A stretch of DNA of 64,000 nucleotides, taken from Gemmatimonadota bacterium. GTDB lineage: Bacteria > Latescibacterota > UBA2968 > GCA-2709665. Under the pieces are notes generated by a model. That model worked only from the letters and a program-made list of their open reading frames with translations, had not been told where the DNA came from and searched no databases. This document shows, piece after piece, positions 16,251 through 26,286 of the stretch. Every line of letters starts with the position of its first letter. The stretch's first letter is position 1. The DNA lies in NCBI GenBank assembly GCA_028877215.1, contig JAPPFJ010000010.1:124001-188000 (forward strand), read 5' to 3'. The position numbers were made by a program, and so were the translations under genes.

Positions 16251-18953
16251 ATGTCTGATAAAGTCATCCGAGTTCCCTCCCGAGACGTCGACCCCGCAGA
16301 AACCCAGGACTGGGTCGAGTCGCTCGACTACGCCCTGAAAAACTACGGTCCGGACCGGGTGCGCTTCCTGTTCAAGAAAATCGAAGAGTGGGCGCACCGT
16401 GCGGATGTCGTCATCCCCTTCAGCGCCAATACGCCCTATGTCAACACGATTCCAGCGGACCAGCAGCACCCGTATCCCGGCAACCGCGAAATCGAACGCC
16501 GCATCAAGAGCATCATTCGATGGAACGCGATGGCGATGGTGGTCCGAGCCAACCGGGAATACGATGGGATTGGCGGCCACATTTCCACCTATGCGTCGGC
16601 CGCCACGCTGCTCGAGGTGGGTTTCGACCACTTCTTTCACGGGCGGGGCAACGGATTCGTGGGCGACCAGGTGTATTTCCAGGGGCACGCCGCGCCGGGC
16701 GTCTACGCGCGGGCGTTCCTCGAAGGCAGGATCGACGAGCAGGCCCTGGAAAATTTCCGCCGGGACCTCCGGCGCCCCGGCGGCCTCTCCTCCTATCCGC
16801 ATCCATGGCTGATGCCGGACTTCTGGGAATATCCAACCGTATCCATGGGCCTGGCGCCCATAATGGGCATCTATCACGCGCGTTTCAACCGCTACCTGGA
16901 GGACCGGGGTCTCAGGGACACCTCCGGTTCCCACGTGTGGGTCTTCATGGGCGATGGAGAAACCGACGAACCCGAATCCCTCGGCGCGATTACCCTGGCG
17001 TCCAGGGAAAAGCTGGACAACCTCATCTTCGTGATCAACTGCAATCTCCAGCGGCTGGACGGACCCGTACGCGGCAACGGCAAGATCATCCAGGAATTGG
17101 AAGCCGCCTTCCGCGGCGCCGGCTGGAACGTCATCAAGGTGATCTGGGGAGACGACTGGGACCCGTTGCTGAATCGCGACCACGAAGGCATACTGGTCCA
17201 GCGAATGAACGAAGTGGTGGACGGCCAATACCAGAAATACACAGTTGAATCGGGCGAATATATCCGCAGAGATTTCTTCGGAACCCACCCCGGGCTGCTC
17301 GACATGGTCGACCACCTTTCGGACGAGCAGCTGCAGAAGATGCGCCGCGGCGGGCACGACCCGGAAAAGGTATTCGCCGCGTACAAGTCGGCCGTTGAGC
17401 ACAAGGGTTCGCCCACCGTCATCCTGGCGAAGACAATCAAGGGTTACGGTGTAGGCGAATCCGGCGAGGGCCGGAACGTCACTCACCAGCAGAAAAAACT
17501 CAATGAAGACGAACTGCGGGAATTCCGATCTCGATTCGGGATTCCCATCTCGGACGACGAGGTCGCCGCCGCGCCCTTCTACCGGCCTCCTGAAGACAGT
17601 CCCGAGATCGAGTACATGAAACAACGCCGCGAGGAGCTGGGCGGGTACCTGCCCCGCCGGCAGGTCAACACGGAGCCCCTCGCCGCTCCCGGTCTGCACC
17701 TTTTCGACGAATTCCTGGAGGGCACCAAGGGGCGGCAGGCCTCGACAACGATGGCCTTCGTGAGGATGTTCTCGAAGCTCCTGCGCGATCCCGAAATCGG
17801 CAATCTCATCGTGCCCATCATTCCGGACGAAGCCCGCACGTTCGGAATGGAACCGCTCTTTCGTCAATGCGGAATCTACTCCCGCGTCGGCCAGCTCTAC
17901 GAGCCCGTCGACGCCGACAGGCTTCTGTATTACCGGGAAGTCAGGGAGGGGCAGATCCTGGAAGAAGGCATCAACGAAGCCGGTTCCATGTGCTCGTTCA
18001 TCGCCGCCGGCACCGCCTATGCGACGTGCGGAGTGAACACAATCCCGTTTTTCATCTACTACTCCATGTTCGGCTTTCAGCGCATCGGGGACCTGATCTG
18101 GGCCGCAGCGGACATGCGGTGCAAGGGGTTTCTCCTGGGCGGCACGGCCGGACGGACGACGTTGAACGGAGAGGGTCTTCAGCACCAGGACGGCCACAGC
18201 CACGTGCTGGCCAACACCGTCCCCAATCTGCTTACGTACGATCCTGCATATGCGTACGAAATCGCGGTCATCGTCCAGGACGGGATCCGGCGGATGTACG
18301 GTAATCAGGAAGACGTCTTCTATTATTTGACGCTGGGAAACGAACCCTACGACATGCCCGCCATGCCGGAGGGCGCCGGGGAAGGCATCATCAGAGGCAT
18401 CTATAAGCTCAAGGAGCAGTCGCTGGAAAACGCGGCGCACCAGGTTCAACTGTTCGGCAGCGGCGCTATCCTGAGAGAGGCCATTCGCGCCCGGAGCATT
18501 CTGGCTGAGAGATATGACGTCTCCGCGCAGGTCTGGAGCGTCACCAGCTACAAGGAACTGCGACGAGACGCCCTCGAAACCGAGCGCTGGAACCGATTAC
18601 ACCCGTCGGAACCGGCGCGCAAGCCCTACATCGCGGAAGTACTCGAAGACGCCCGCGGCCCCATCGTGGCCGCTTCCGATTACATGAAGATCCTGCCCGA
18701 CATGATCCGACCGTGGGTGCCGCTGGATCTGGTTGCGCTGGGTACCGACGGCTTTGGAAGAAGCGATACCAGGGAGGCGCTTCGCCGGCACTTCGAAGTC
18801 GATGCCGAGTCCATCGCCGTCGCCACGCTCCACGCCCTCGCCAGCCAGGGTAGCATCGGACCGGACCGGGTTGCGCGCGCCATCGAGGACCTCGGCGTCG
18901 ACCCCGAAAAAGCCAATCCGGTCGCGGCCGGCCCAACATTGAGTTACGGATAG
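16251..18953 (+). CDS. aceE: Pyruvate dehydrogenase E1 component, homodimeric (AceE) type
   Basis: A 900-aa TPP-dependent E1 that decarboxylates pyruvate and acetylates the lipoyl group of E2. Length and layout match E. coli AceE (887 aa). The TPP/Mg2+ motif is GDGETDEPESLGA...NLIFVINCNLQRLDGP near residues 230-275. AceE hallmarks include YPHPWLMPDFWEYPTVSMGL, KTIKGYGVGESGEGRN and GTAGRTTLNGEGLQHQDGHS. The ATG at 16251 has GAGG 6 nt upstream; the open frame extends back to 16071 through terminator sequence and is not coding there. It is followed at 92 nt by E2 and then E3, giving a complete complex. Confidence 0.96.
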   Translation: MSDKVIRVPSRDVDPAETQDWVESLDYALKNYGPDRVRFLFKKIEEWAHRADVVIPFSANTPYVNTIPADQQHPYPGNREIERRIKSIIRWNAMAMVVRANREYDGIGGHISTYASAATLLEVGFDHFFHGRGNGFVGDQVYFQGHAAPGVYARAFLEGRIDEQALENFRRDLRRPGGLSSYPHPWLMPDFWEYPTVSMGLAPIMGIYHARFNRYLEDRGLRDTSGSHVWVFMGDGETDEPESLGAITLASREKLDNLIFVINCNLQRLDGPVRGNGKIIQELEAAFRGAGWNVIKVIWGDDWDPLLNRDHEGILVQRMNEVVDGQYQKYTVESGEYIRRDFFGTHPGLLDMVDHLSDEQLQKMRRGGHDPEKVFAAYKSAVEHKGSPTVILAKTIKGYGVGESGEGRNVTHQQKKLNEDELREFRSRFGIPISDDEVAAAPFYRPPEDSPEIEYMKQRREELGGYLPRRQVNTEPLAAPGLHLFDEFLEGTKGRQASTTMAFVRMFSKLLRDPEIGNLIVPIIPDEARTFGMEPLFRQCGIYSRVGQLYEPVDADRLLYYREVREGQILEEGINEAGSMCSFIAAGTAYATCGVNTIPFFIYYSMFGFQRIGDLIWAAADMRCKGFLLGGTAGRTTLNGEGLQHQDGHSHVLANTVPNLLTYDPAYAYEIAVIVQDGIRRMYGNQEDVFYYLTLGNEPYDMPAMPEGAGEGIIRGIYKLKEQSLENAAHQVQLFGSGAILREAIRARSILAERYDVSAQVWSVTSYKELRRDALETERWNRLHPSEPARKPYIAEVLEDARGPIVAASDYMKILPDMIRPWVPLDLVALGTDGFGRSDTREALRRHFEVDAESIAVATLHALASQGSIGPDRVARAIEDLGVDPEKANPVAAGPTLSYG

Positions 18954-19045
18954 CAGTGTCAGGTACCGGAAACAGGTTGCCATTGGGCGGACTGTCTCCG
19001 TGGTAATACGCAAGCGGCGAAAACGGCGCCTGAAAAGGAGGAACC

Positions 19046-20338
19046 GTGGCTGAGGAAATCAGACTTCCGGACCTTGGCGAAGGCATCGATCAGGGCGACG
19101 TGGTGCGCATCCTGGTCTCGGAAGGAGATTCGATCGAGGTCGATCAGCCCGTCATTGAACTTGAAACCGACAAGGCGCTGGTTGAAGTTCCATCGTCAGT
19201 TGCCGGTACCGTCGCTTCGGTCAACGTCAGCAGTGGCGAAAGCATCTCTCCCGGCGCCGTGCTCGTCACCGTTGACGCGGAACAGGCGGGCGATACCCGG
19301 GAAGCGGTGCGGGAAGCGCACGCGAAGGACAAGAACGAACAGCAGCCTCCCACGGACGCGCCGGCGGAACGGCGAGCGCGGCCCGATCCGGTGAACGCGG
19401 ACACGGACGAAGAAACGCCCGCCGCCGTGGAATCCTCAAGCGTCACCGTGCCGGCCGCCCCTTCCGTGCGGCGGTTCGCACGGGAACTCGGCGTCGATCT
19501 CCGGCAGGTTCCGGGCAGCGGAGCGGGAGGACGGATCACCCGTGACGACGTGAAGAGCTATGTACAGTCCTCCCTGAACGAAACGGCGCAGGCCGGACCC
19601 GTCGTCGCGCCTGACCTGCCGGACTTCACCCGATGGGGCCGCGTCGAGCGACAGCCCCTGCCAGGTGTCCGCAGGACCATTGCGCAGAACGTGGGCACGG
19701 CCTGGGCGCAGGTCCCCCACGTCACGCAGTTCGACCGCGCCGACGTGACGGACCTGGAGGCTTTCAGGCAGCGACACAAAGCCGGTACCGAAGCGCGGGG
19801 CGGCAAGCTCACGCCCACGTCATTTGTACTGAAAGCCGTTGTCAGTGCACTGAAGGCCTTCCCGCAGTTCAACGCAAGCCTGGACCCGGCAGGCGGGCAA
19901 CTCGTTCTCAAACACTACTACCACATCGGCGTGGCCGTTGATACGGAGAGGGGCCTGCTCGTGCCGGTCATCCGCGACGTCGACCGGCGAGACATCTTCG
20001 AACTGGCCATTCAACTCGACGACCTCGCCCGCCGCACGCGGGAGGGACGGGCCGACCTCGAAGAGCTTCAGGGCGGCACCTTTACCGTCACCAACCTGGG
20101 GAGCATCGGCGGGACTTCCTTCACCCCGATCGTCAATTTCCCCGAAGTCGCCATACTCGGCATGGGACGGTCCCGGCAGGAACCCGTCGTGCGCGATGGC
20201 CGCATCGAAGCCCGTCTCATCATGCCTGTCTGCCTGTCTTACGACCATCGCGTCGTGGATGGCGCCGACGGCGCGAGATTCACAAGGCATCTGGTTGAGT
20301 CCCTCGAACACCCGGAACGCCTGCTACTCGGGGGATGA
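19046..20338 (+). CDS. aceF: Dihydrolipoamide acetyltransferase (E2) of pyruvate dehydrogenase
   Basis: A 430-aa E2 core protein. A single lipoyl domain occupies residues 1-78, with the lipoylated Lys43 in ETDKALVEVP. A charged Pro/Ala/Glu-rich linker follows. The E3/E1-binding domain is about 140-178 (PSVRRFARELGVDLRQVPGSG, then GRITRDDV). The catalytic domain ends with SYDHRVVDGADGARF, carrying the HxxxDG active-site motif. There is one lipoyl domain, against three in E. coli AceF. The GTG start has AAAAGGAGGAACC in front. Transacetylates from lipoyl-Lys to CoA; partners are the adjacent AceE and E3. Confidence 0.95.
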   Translation: MAEEIRLPDLGEGIDQGDVVRILVSEGDSIEVDQPVIELETDKALVEVPSSVAGTVASVNVSSGESISPGAVLVTVDAEQAGDTREAVREAHAKDKNEQQPPTDAPAERRARPDPVNADTDEETPAAVESSSVTVPAAPSVRRFARELGVDLRQVPGSGAGGRITRDDVKSYVQSSLNETAQAGPVVAPDLPDFTRWGRVERQPLPGVRRTIAQNVGTAWAQVPHVTQFDRADVTDLEAFRQRHKAGTEARGGKLTPTSFVLKAVVSALKAFPQFNASLDPAGGQLVLKHYYHIGVAVDTERGLLVPVIRDVDRRDIFELAIQLDDLARRTREGRADLEELQGGTFTVTNLGSIGGTSFTPIVNFPEVAILGMGRSRQEPVVRDGRIEARLIMPVCLSYDHRVVDGADGARFTRHLVESLEHPERLLLGG

Positions 20339-20402
20339 ACCCCATCCCGAAAACCCCATGGCCCGCACCAGGGCCATTCCGCTACCCTTGTCCGGAGCGA
20401 CC

Positions 20403-21821
20403 ATGCCGGAAGGCACCCACAGGACCGACCTCCTCGTAATCGGCGGCGGGCCGGGCGGTTACGCCGCCGCTTTCAGGTCGGCGGACCTCGGAATCCCGGT
20501 TACGCTGGTGGAAGCCGACGACCGGCTCGGAGGAACCTGCCTGCTCCACGGTTGTATCCCCTCAAAGGCCCTGCTACACGTCGCAGGCCTGATTTCGGAA
20601 TCCCGCGAAGCGGCAGCGTGCGGATTGACGTTCTCTGAACCGGAAATCGATCTCGAAAAGATGCGCAGCTGGAAAGACGGGATTCTCACGAAACTCTCGC
20701 GCGGCCTGGACGCATTGTGCCGTCGGCGCAGGGTCAGGCGCATCCGCGGCCGCGCCGCCTTCGAGTCATCCCAACGGGTCCGGATCTCGGGCGGTGACGA
20801 CGTCTCTCAGATCGACTTCGTGCATGCCATCGTCGCCACGGGGTCCCGGCCGGCAGTGCCGCCTGTTTTCGACATCGACAGTCCGAAAATCCTGGACTCG
20901 ACCAGGGCGCTTAAACTGGACGACATCCCCGATCGCCTGCTTGCCGTAGGCGGGGGTATCGTCGGACTCGAACTGAGTACCGTCTACGCCCGGCTTGGAA
21001 GCCGGGTGACGCTCGTCGAGATCACAGACGGCCTCCTGCCCGGCGTGGACCGGGATCTGGTCAAACCCCTCCAAAAACATGTCGAAGGCATTTTCGACGG
21101 CATCCACGTCAACACCGCCGTCGCCTCCCTGAAAGAAGGCGAAAACGGGATTGCAGCGAGTTTTGAAGGGGATCTCAAGGGGGGCGCGCAGGCCTTCGAC
21201 AACATCCTGCTGTCTGCCGGCAGGGTTCCAAACACCCGGGGCCTGGGGCTGGAAAACACGCGGGTCGGGCTCTCGGATGCCGGCTTCATTGTCGTCGACG
21301 GACACATGCGTACGGCCGACACCCGCATTTTCGCGCTGGGAGACGCTGTGGATGGCCCGGGGCTCGCCCACAAGGCCGCCCACCAGGGGAAGGTTGCCGC
21401 CGAAGTTATCGCCGGCCAACCCGCGGCGTTTGACAGCATCGTACCTTCAGTCGTCTACACGGACCCGGAGATCGCGTGGTGCGGCCTGACGGAGACCGAG
21501 GCGCGGATGCAGGAGCGTCCCGTCAAGACCGCCCGCTTTCCCTGGGCCGCCTCGGGCCGGGCTGCAACGATCGGCCGTACCGAGGGGCTTACGAAACTGA
21601 TTTTCGACCCGGAAACCAGCCGAATTCTGGGGGCGGGGATCGTCGGCCCCAACGCCGGCGAACTCATCGCCGAAGCCGTACTTGGCGTCGAAATGGGCGC
21701 CGTCGCCGAAGACCTGGCGCACACGATCCATCCCCATCCTTCCCTCTCCGAATCTCTGGGCATTGCGGCGGAAATGTACCTGGGGACCGCTACTGATCTG
21801 TACATACCTAAAAAGAGATGA
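20403..21821 (+). CDS. lpd: Dihydrolipoamide dehydrogenase (E3)
   Basis: A 472-aa FAD flavoprotein that reoxidises dihydrolipoyl-E2 with NAD+. The FAD-binding motif is VIGGGPGGY (13-20). The redox disulfide is Cys46/Cys51 in GGTCLLHGCIPSK. The NAD-binding loop is AVGGGIVGLE, the second FAD motif is TRIFALGDAVDGP, and the catalytic His-Glu pair is in HTIHPHPSLSE. The ATG at 20403 follows CGGAGCGACC; an in-frame ATG at 20358 is possible, and the open frame upstream overlapping E2 is not coding. It lies 64 nt after E2, so aceE-E2-E3 probably form an operon. Confidence 0.95.
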   Translation: MPEGTHRTDLLVIGGGPGGYAAAFRSADLGIPVTLVEADDRLGGTCLLHGCIPSKALLHVAGLISESREAAACGLTFSEPEIDLEKMRSWKDGILTKLSRGLDALCRRRRVRRIRGRAAFESSQRVRISGGDDVSQIDFVHAIVATGSRPAVPPVFDIDSPKILDSTRALKLDDIPDRLLAVGGGIVGLELSTVYARLGSRVTLVEITDGLLPGVDRDLVKPLQKHVEGIFDGIHVNTAVASLKEGENGIAASFEGDLKGGAQAFDNILLSAGRVPNTRGLGLENTRVGLSDAGFIVVDGHMRTADTRIFALGDAVDGPGLAHKAAHQGKVAAEVIAGQPAAFDSIVPSVVYTDPEIAWCGLTETEARMQERPVKTARFPWAASGRAATIGRTEGLTKLIFDPETSRILGAGIVGPNAGELIAEAVLGVEMGAVAEDLAHTIHPHPSLSESLGIAAEMYLGTATDLYIPKKR

Positions 21822-21924
21822 CGTTACGAACGGCGACGGCGGTTACCCGAAATTGCCGCCTTTCACGGTCGATCCGGATCCGAATTCATCGTGCGACGAG
21901 ATTGACGGATTTCCTGACGAGACG

Positions 21925-24900
21925 TCATTTCAACAGCACCATTTTCTTTACCGCCGTGAATTTGTTGTCACTCACGACCAGGCGGCTGCAGTAGACGCCG
22001 CTGGAAACTTCCCTTCCGACGTCGTCCTTCCCGTCCCAGGTTACCTGGTAATACCCGGCCTGCCGTTTTCCCTCTGCCAGCACGCGTATGCGCTGTCCCA
22101 ACAGATTGTAGACGACCAGCGAGACGTCACCCGCCTCGGGTAACTGGTAAGCAATCTGGCATTCGATATTGAACGGGTTCGGGAAATTCTGATGCAGGGC
22201 GTATTCAACGGGTTCGGCCGGGGCGTCCCTGAGGAAGCTGCCGGCGATCTTCCATCCCGTCACCTCGCCCGCGTCGGTCCCAACCACGACGCCGTCTCCA
22301 GATCTCAGAATGCGGGTGGGCTTCCCCGAAACCCTTCCAAGACTTCGGACCTCGCCGGATCCATCCAACACAATGATGCTGCCGTCCTCGCAGCCGGTCA
22401 CGACCCAGGACGCTTCATTGGCACGCAGGAACGCCAGTACCGTGGGCGGGCTGTGAAGCCGCCGGGTCCATACCCGATTGCAACGCGCATCCAGTGCCAC
22501 CACGAGTCCCTTCGACGTGGCCGCAAGGATTTCTTTCTTCCCGTCTCCGTTCAGGTCTCCGATGGCCAGGTCGCGCATATTCTGCGCGGGAATCCGATTC
22601 CCCGGGCCGAAGTTTGCATTATATAGGGCGGCGCCGTTCTCATTCCACACGGTGACCCGGTTCCAGGTGCCGTTGATCTCGCTGATCACCTCTTTCGTTC
22701 CATCGGCGTCCAGATCTTCGTAGAGGATGTGTTTCCGGCTCATCGAGGCCCATCCGCCAATATACGTGTGCCCCGCCGGGACACCCGCGAACCGGCCTCG
22801 GGTCACCTGCGCCGATCGACTGTTCACCACCGACAGCGCGTGCGAATCCGTGGGCTGTCGTGCGATCAGAAGATCGGTGCCGCCTCGGGGGCTCTCTATC
22901 AGTGCGAACCGGGTTCCGGGCCCCCAGAACACCGGCAGCCTCTCCTCGAGCTCTCCCCTGCCGTTCAGGATTTCCAGCGTACACGCGCTTCCCACGAATG
23001 CCTGGCTCTTCCCGTTTCGAAAGATTCCGGTATGCAGCCCGTGGATCCCCTCGTGGCCCGGCGCCGTCTTGAACCAGTAGGTCTTCCCGGCCCGGTAGAC
23101 CGCCGGGTGCATTTCGGAAGTGTACGTCCACCGGCGTCTTCCCTCCAGGTCGAATGCGATAACCTGTTCGTCCCTGCAACCCACGAGCAACAGCTGGAAA
23201 GCATCCCACCATGCCATCACTCTGATAGGGGCCTCCGTTCTGAAAAACCGACCCTCACGGCCATCCGGTGTCAGCAGATGGACCCCGCTTTCCGCCGCGA
23301 CTCCGATCCACGTCTCGCCTTCGGCCGTGAAGGAAATCATGTCCGTGACGGGGCCGCCGATCTGCGTTCTCAGAAACAATGGGGCGGGCGGACCCTCCGG
23401 CGCTACCCGAGCATCAGGAAGCTCTGCGTCCCGGCGGCGCGACGCCCGGGCCTGCGACAACATCCCGCTGAGCCTGTCGACCGTTTCGGCGAGTACGCCA
23501 GGATCCGGCGCCGCGCCAGTCAATTCGTGCCGTCCCACCGGCACATCGAACACGGCGCCGTTATCGGAATCGGCAAGGATCGGCAGAGGAACGCCGTCCA
23601 TGAGGACGTCCGACGGTTCGGCGAAGGCCGCGCGGATTCGTGTTGCTTCCCCGGCCGTGAACACCGCCGATCCCCTGTGAAAATCCCAGTCCAGATCGAC
23701 TGGCGCATCCGCCGCAAACAGGATTCCCGGTAAACCCGCGGTTTTCAAGTCCTTCCCGAAGAGGTGATCGCCGGCCAGCAGGACAAGGTCGCCCGCAATG
23801 CCGGCATATTCACCGCAGACGGCGATGGCCGGCTCGGGAAGACCCAGTGCCGCCGCCTGCGTTCCGAGCCGCAGGCAGGAGACCGGAACTTCGGCCGCGC
23901 CCTTATCTGCAATCAGAGAAAAAAACGCGCGTTCCTCGCCGGAGGATACGGCGCCCGTCCAGACCAGAGACGCCGTTCTCCCGTTCAGCGTTATTTCCAC
24001 CGGATCGGCGGCCCGGATTCCAAAGCGCACGCCGCCGGTCTCGATGTGCGACTCGCCGCCCGCTGCAATCGAACGCCACCGACCCGGCGCCGTCCATTCC
24101 GTTCTCACTTCGAGATTCGCACTGTACGTCCGGAAATTCAGCCGGTCCACGAACAGCGCATACCTGCCCACGCGTTGCATCAGGGCACGGCGCCAGCTGC
24201 AGAACGAAGCATCGGGGACCTCGGCGACGGCTACGGCCGTCCGACCGACTACGTCCCGATAGCGAAGCGCCGCGTCCATCGGACTGTGCGGCTCCACAAT
24301 CCCGTCGGCCCCCGTCAGCACCTGATTTCCGTACCCCTGAAGTATGGTTTCTCCGTCGAGGCGGAGTTCCAGAACCGCGAACGAGTGGTACGGATTCCGG
24401 GACGCGCCGTTCAGCCCGTCGATCAGGACATAATCGCCCGTTGCGTCGGTCGTGCTTCGAAAACTCCCGAATTGAAACGAGTCCGAAAGCGGCAGCCCGC
24501 TCGCGCGTCGTTTCCACATTGGCTCGGGCAACTCGAGAACGCTCCACTCCTGGACGAGATCGGTCGGCTGAACCGGGACCAGGCCGGGCTCCGGCCAGTA
24601 GGACTGCCCCAGCCGGAACGCATCCAGGTTCACCTCCGTCCTGCGCGCGTATTCCAGATATCGCCCGTCACCCGTGAGATACGCTGCCTTGTGAAGATAT
24701 CCGATCGACGCGTAACGAAGTGCCCAGTCGGGCTCGCGGCCGGATATCAGGATCTCCTGCCCGCGCAGCAGCGTTTCCAGAACGCCGTTCCGCAACGCCG
24801 CCCGATCCCCAGAGATCAGCATATATGCGAGAATCGGGGCGATGCCTGTGCTGTACCAATACAGATTGTCGGCTTCACCCATCACCCACGCGTGGTGTCG

Positions 24901-26043
24901 CAGCGGAGAGAATTGCCAGTCGGCCGCCCACATGCAGTGTTGCCACAGAGGGTGCGGATAGTCCTTTTGAAAGTATCGGCCGAGACAATAAAGCGCGATG
25001 GCGGCCCACTGGTGGTGCCGCGTACCGACGCCTGAGGGCGGCGTGTCATAGGCCTCTCTGCCCATATCCAGATTCCGTACGATCATCGCGGTCCGGCTCT
25101 GTCCATAGGGATCGTGCGAAAACTGCTTCGCGAACGCGTTGGTGATCCGCAACCGCTGTTCGTCCGTGAAGACCGGACTTTCTTCGATCAGATCCCAGAA
25201 GAGGATCAGCATATGCGCGGTGTAATGGTACGGACCGCTGAGGGGCTCATCCTTGTTCTCGATCCTCTCACCGTCGATCGCCGCGATCCGGGCCCTCGCC
25301 TCGGCGTCCGGAAATGCCAGTCGCAGAAACTCCCGTGCATGCCGTTCCTCACCGGTCATATAGTACATCGCCATGTGTTTGCTGATGCTGTTCCACCCGA
25401 AATATCCCACGGACCGGTAACCCGCGGAGGCCTCCCAGGTTTCGAACTCCTGGAGCTCTTCCGGTACCTGAATGGCCTTTCCAAGACGGATCTCCATCGT
25501 CCATCCCAACGACAGGCCGGCGCCATTGCCGGCGCTTTCGGCAACCCTTCGAATAAAGACGTCTGCCGCCTCACCCACCCCGGCGGCATCGCTCCCGCCG
25601 ACCGTAATCACGTTGCGACCGTTTCCGAAGGGATTGTGAAGCGAACGCACGACGTAGCCGCCCGGACCGGGGTATTTCAGGTCCAGCAGCGTGTAGTATC
25701 GATCGTACAGTGCGGAAATGGTGCGATTCGTGGACCTGTTGCCCAGCAATATCAGGTTATCCGCAATCGGCATCGAACCGGCGGGTGAGTCGTCCCGCGC
25801 CAGGGGAACCTGCACCCCGGTGCGTTCAAGAATAGCCCGCTGGATACCCGCCGCTTGGGCGTCATAGACTCCGTTTGACGGGACCACGATCGTCGCGGCC
25901 GCCCGACCGTTCTCCACCAGTACGGTGTTCAGGTACAGGTCTTTGAGGCGCTCATACACCGGCGGGATTGACGCGGGATTCGCGTGAAGGGCCGTTGCAG
26001 CCGGTGTAAGGAGAAGGAGGAGGACAACCGCTAGCGGGTACAT
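21925..26043 (-). CDS. Large secreted heparinase/alginate-lyase-like protein with propeller-like repeats and C-terminal sorting domain
   Basis: A 1372-aa exported protein. A signal peptide (MYPLAVVLLLLLTPAATALHA) opens it. Residues about 30-150 resemble the accessory N-terminal domain of glycoside hydrolases (TIVVPSNGVYDAQAAG; LILLGNRSTNR). About 180-510 is a helical region rich in aromatics and histidines, suggesting an alpha/alpha toroid as in heparinase II/III or alginate lyases, and about 520-720 is beta-sandwich-like. About 900-1270 holds FG-GAP/PQQ-like repeats (DLDADGTKEVISEING; IGDLNGDGKKEILAAT). The last 90 residues begin YALHQNFPNPFN, the T9SS type A/FlgD-like sorting signal. It probably acts on polysaccharide at the cell surface. 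The ATG at 26043 fits the signal peptide better than the GTG at 26112. The exact enzyme class is uncertain. Confidence 0.75.
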   Translation of the reverse strand: MYPLAVVLLLLLTPAATALHANPASIPPVYERLKDLYLNTVLVENGRAAATIVVPSNGVYDAQAAGIQRAILERTGVQVPLARDDSPAGSMPIADNLILLGNRSTNRTISALYDRYYTLLDLKYPGPGGYVVRSLHNPFGNGRNVITVGGSDAAGVGEAADVFIRRVAESAGNGAGLSLGWTMEIRLGKAIQVPEELQEFETWEASAGYRSVGYFGWNSISKHMAMYYMTGEERHAREFLRLAFPDAEARARIAAIDGERIENKDEPLSGPYHYTAHMLILFWDLIEESPVFTDEQRLRITNAFAKQFSHDPYGQSRTAMIVRNLDMGREAYDTPPSGVGTRHHQWAAIALYCLGRYFQKDYPHPLWQHCMWAADWQFSPLRHHAWVMGEADNLYWYSTGIAPILAYMLISGDRAALRNGVLETLLRGQEILISGREPDWALRYASIGYLHKAAYLTGDGRYLEYARRTEVNLDAFRLGQSYWPEPGLVPVQPTDLVQEWSVLELPEPMWKRRASGLPLSDSFQFGSFRSTTDATGDYVLIDGLNGASRNPYHSFAVLELRLDGETILQGYGNQVLTGADGIVEPHSPMDAALRYRDVVGRTAVAVAEVPDASFCSWRRALMQRVGRYALFVDRLNFRTYSANLEVRTEWTAPGRWRSIAAGGESHIETGGVRFGIRAADPVEITLNGRTASLVWTGAVSSGEERAFFSLIADKGAAEVPVSCLRLGTQAAALGLPEPAIAVCGEYAGIAGDLVLLAGDHLFGKDLKTAGLPGILFAADAPVDLDWDFHRGSAVFTAGEATRIRAAFAEPSDVLMDGVPLPILADSDNGAVFDVPVGRHELTGAAPDPGVLAETVDRLSGMLSQARASRRRDAELPDARVAPEGPPAPLFLRTQIGGPVTDMISFTAEGETWIGVAAESGVHLLTPDGREGRFFRTEAPIRVMAWWDAFQLLLVGCRDEQVIAFDLEGRRRWTYTSEMHPAVYRAGKTYWFKTAPGHEGIHGLHTGIFRNGKSQAFVGSACTLEILNGRGELEERLPVFWGPGTRFALIESPRGGTDLLIARQPTDSHALSVVNSRSAQVTRGRFAGVPAGHTYIGGWASMSRKHILYEDLDADGTKEVISEINGTWNRVTVWNENGAALYNANFGPGNRIPAQNMRDLAIGDLNGDGKKEILAATSKGLVVALDARCNRVWTRRLHSPPTVLAFLRANEASWVVTGCEDGSIIVLDGSGEVRSLGRVSGKPTRILRSGDGVVVGTDAGEVTGWKIAGSFLRDAPAEPVEYALHQNFPNPFNIECQIAYQLPEAGDVSLVVYNLLGQRIRVLAEGKRQAGYYQVTWDGKDDVGREVSSGVYCSRLVVSDNKFTAVKKMVLLK

Positions 26044-26286
26044 TTCCACGATCCTTATTCGCGCCCTGACGCACCTGCGGGCGCGAGGGCGGTCAATGAG
26101 CCGTAACAACACAGGGTCGCAGAAATATAGCCAGTTTAAGGTCCAATGTGTAGTCGTACCTATTCGGCAGTCGCATAGACAGGGCGCGCGACGGACTCTT
26201 CACCATCCATGTCTGGACCCCCGATAACTTGCGTGACCACCGTCATTCGGCTATCTTTGGCTTGAATCAAGCAGGAAGGAGAAAAC

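Noticed and set aside
16236..18449. A 737-codon open frame antisense to aceE
   Set aside because: It is a shadow of the GC-rich aceE gene: no ribosome site, no domain motifs, and the sense frame is a certain enzyme.
19938..20402. Upstream extension of the E3 reading frame over the end of E2
   Set aside because: It overlaps the conserved E2 catalytic domain in another frame; the ATG at 20403 has its own ribosome site and starts at the FAD domain.
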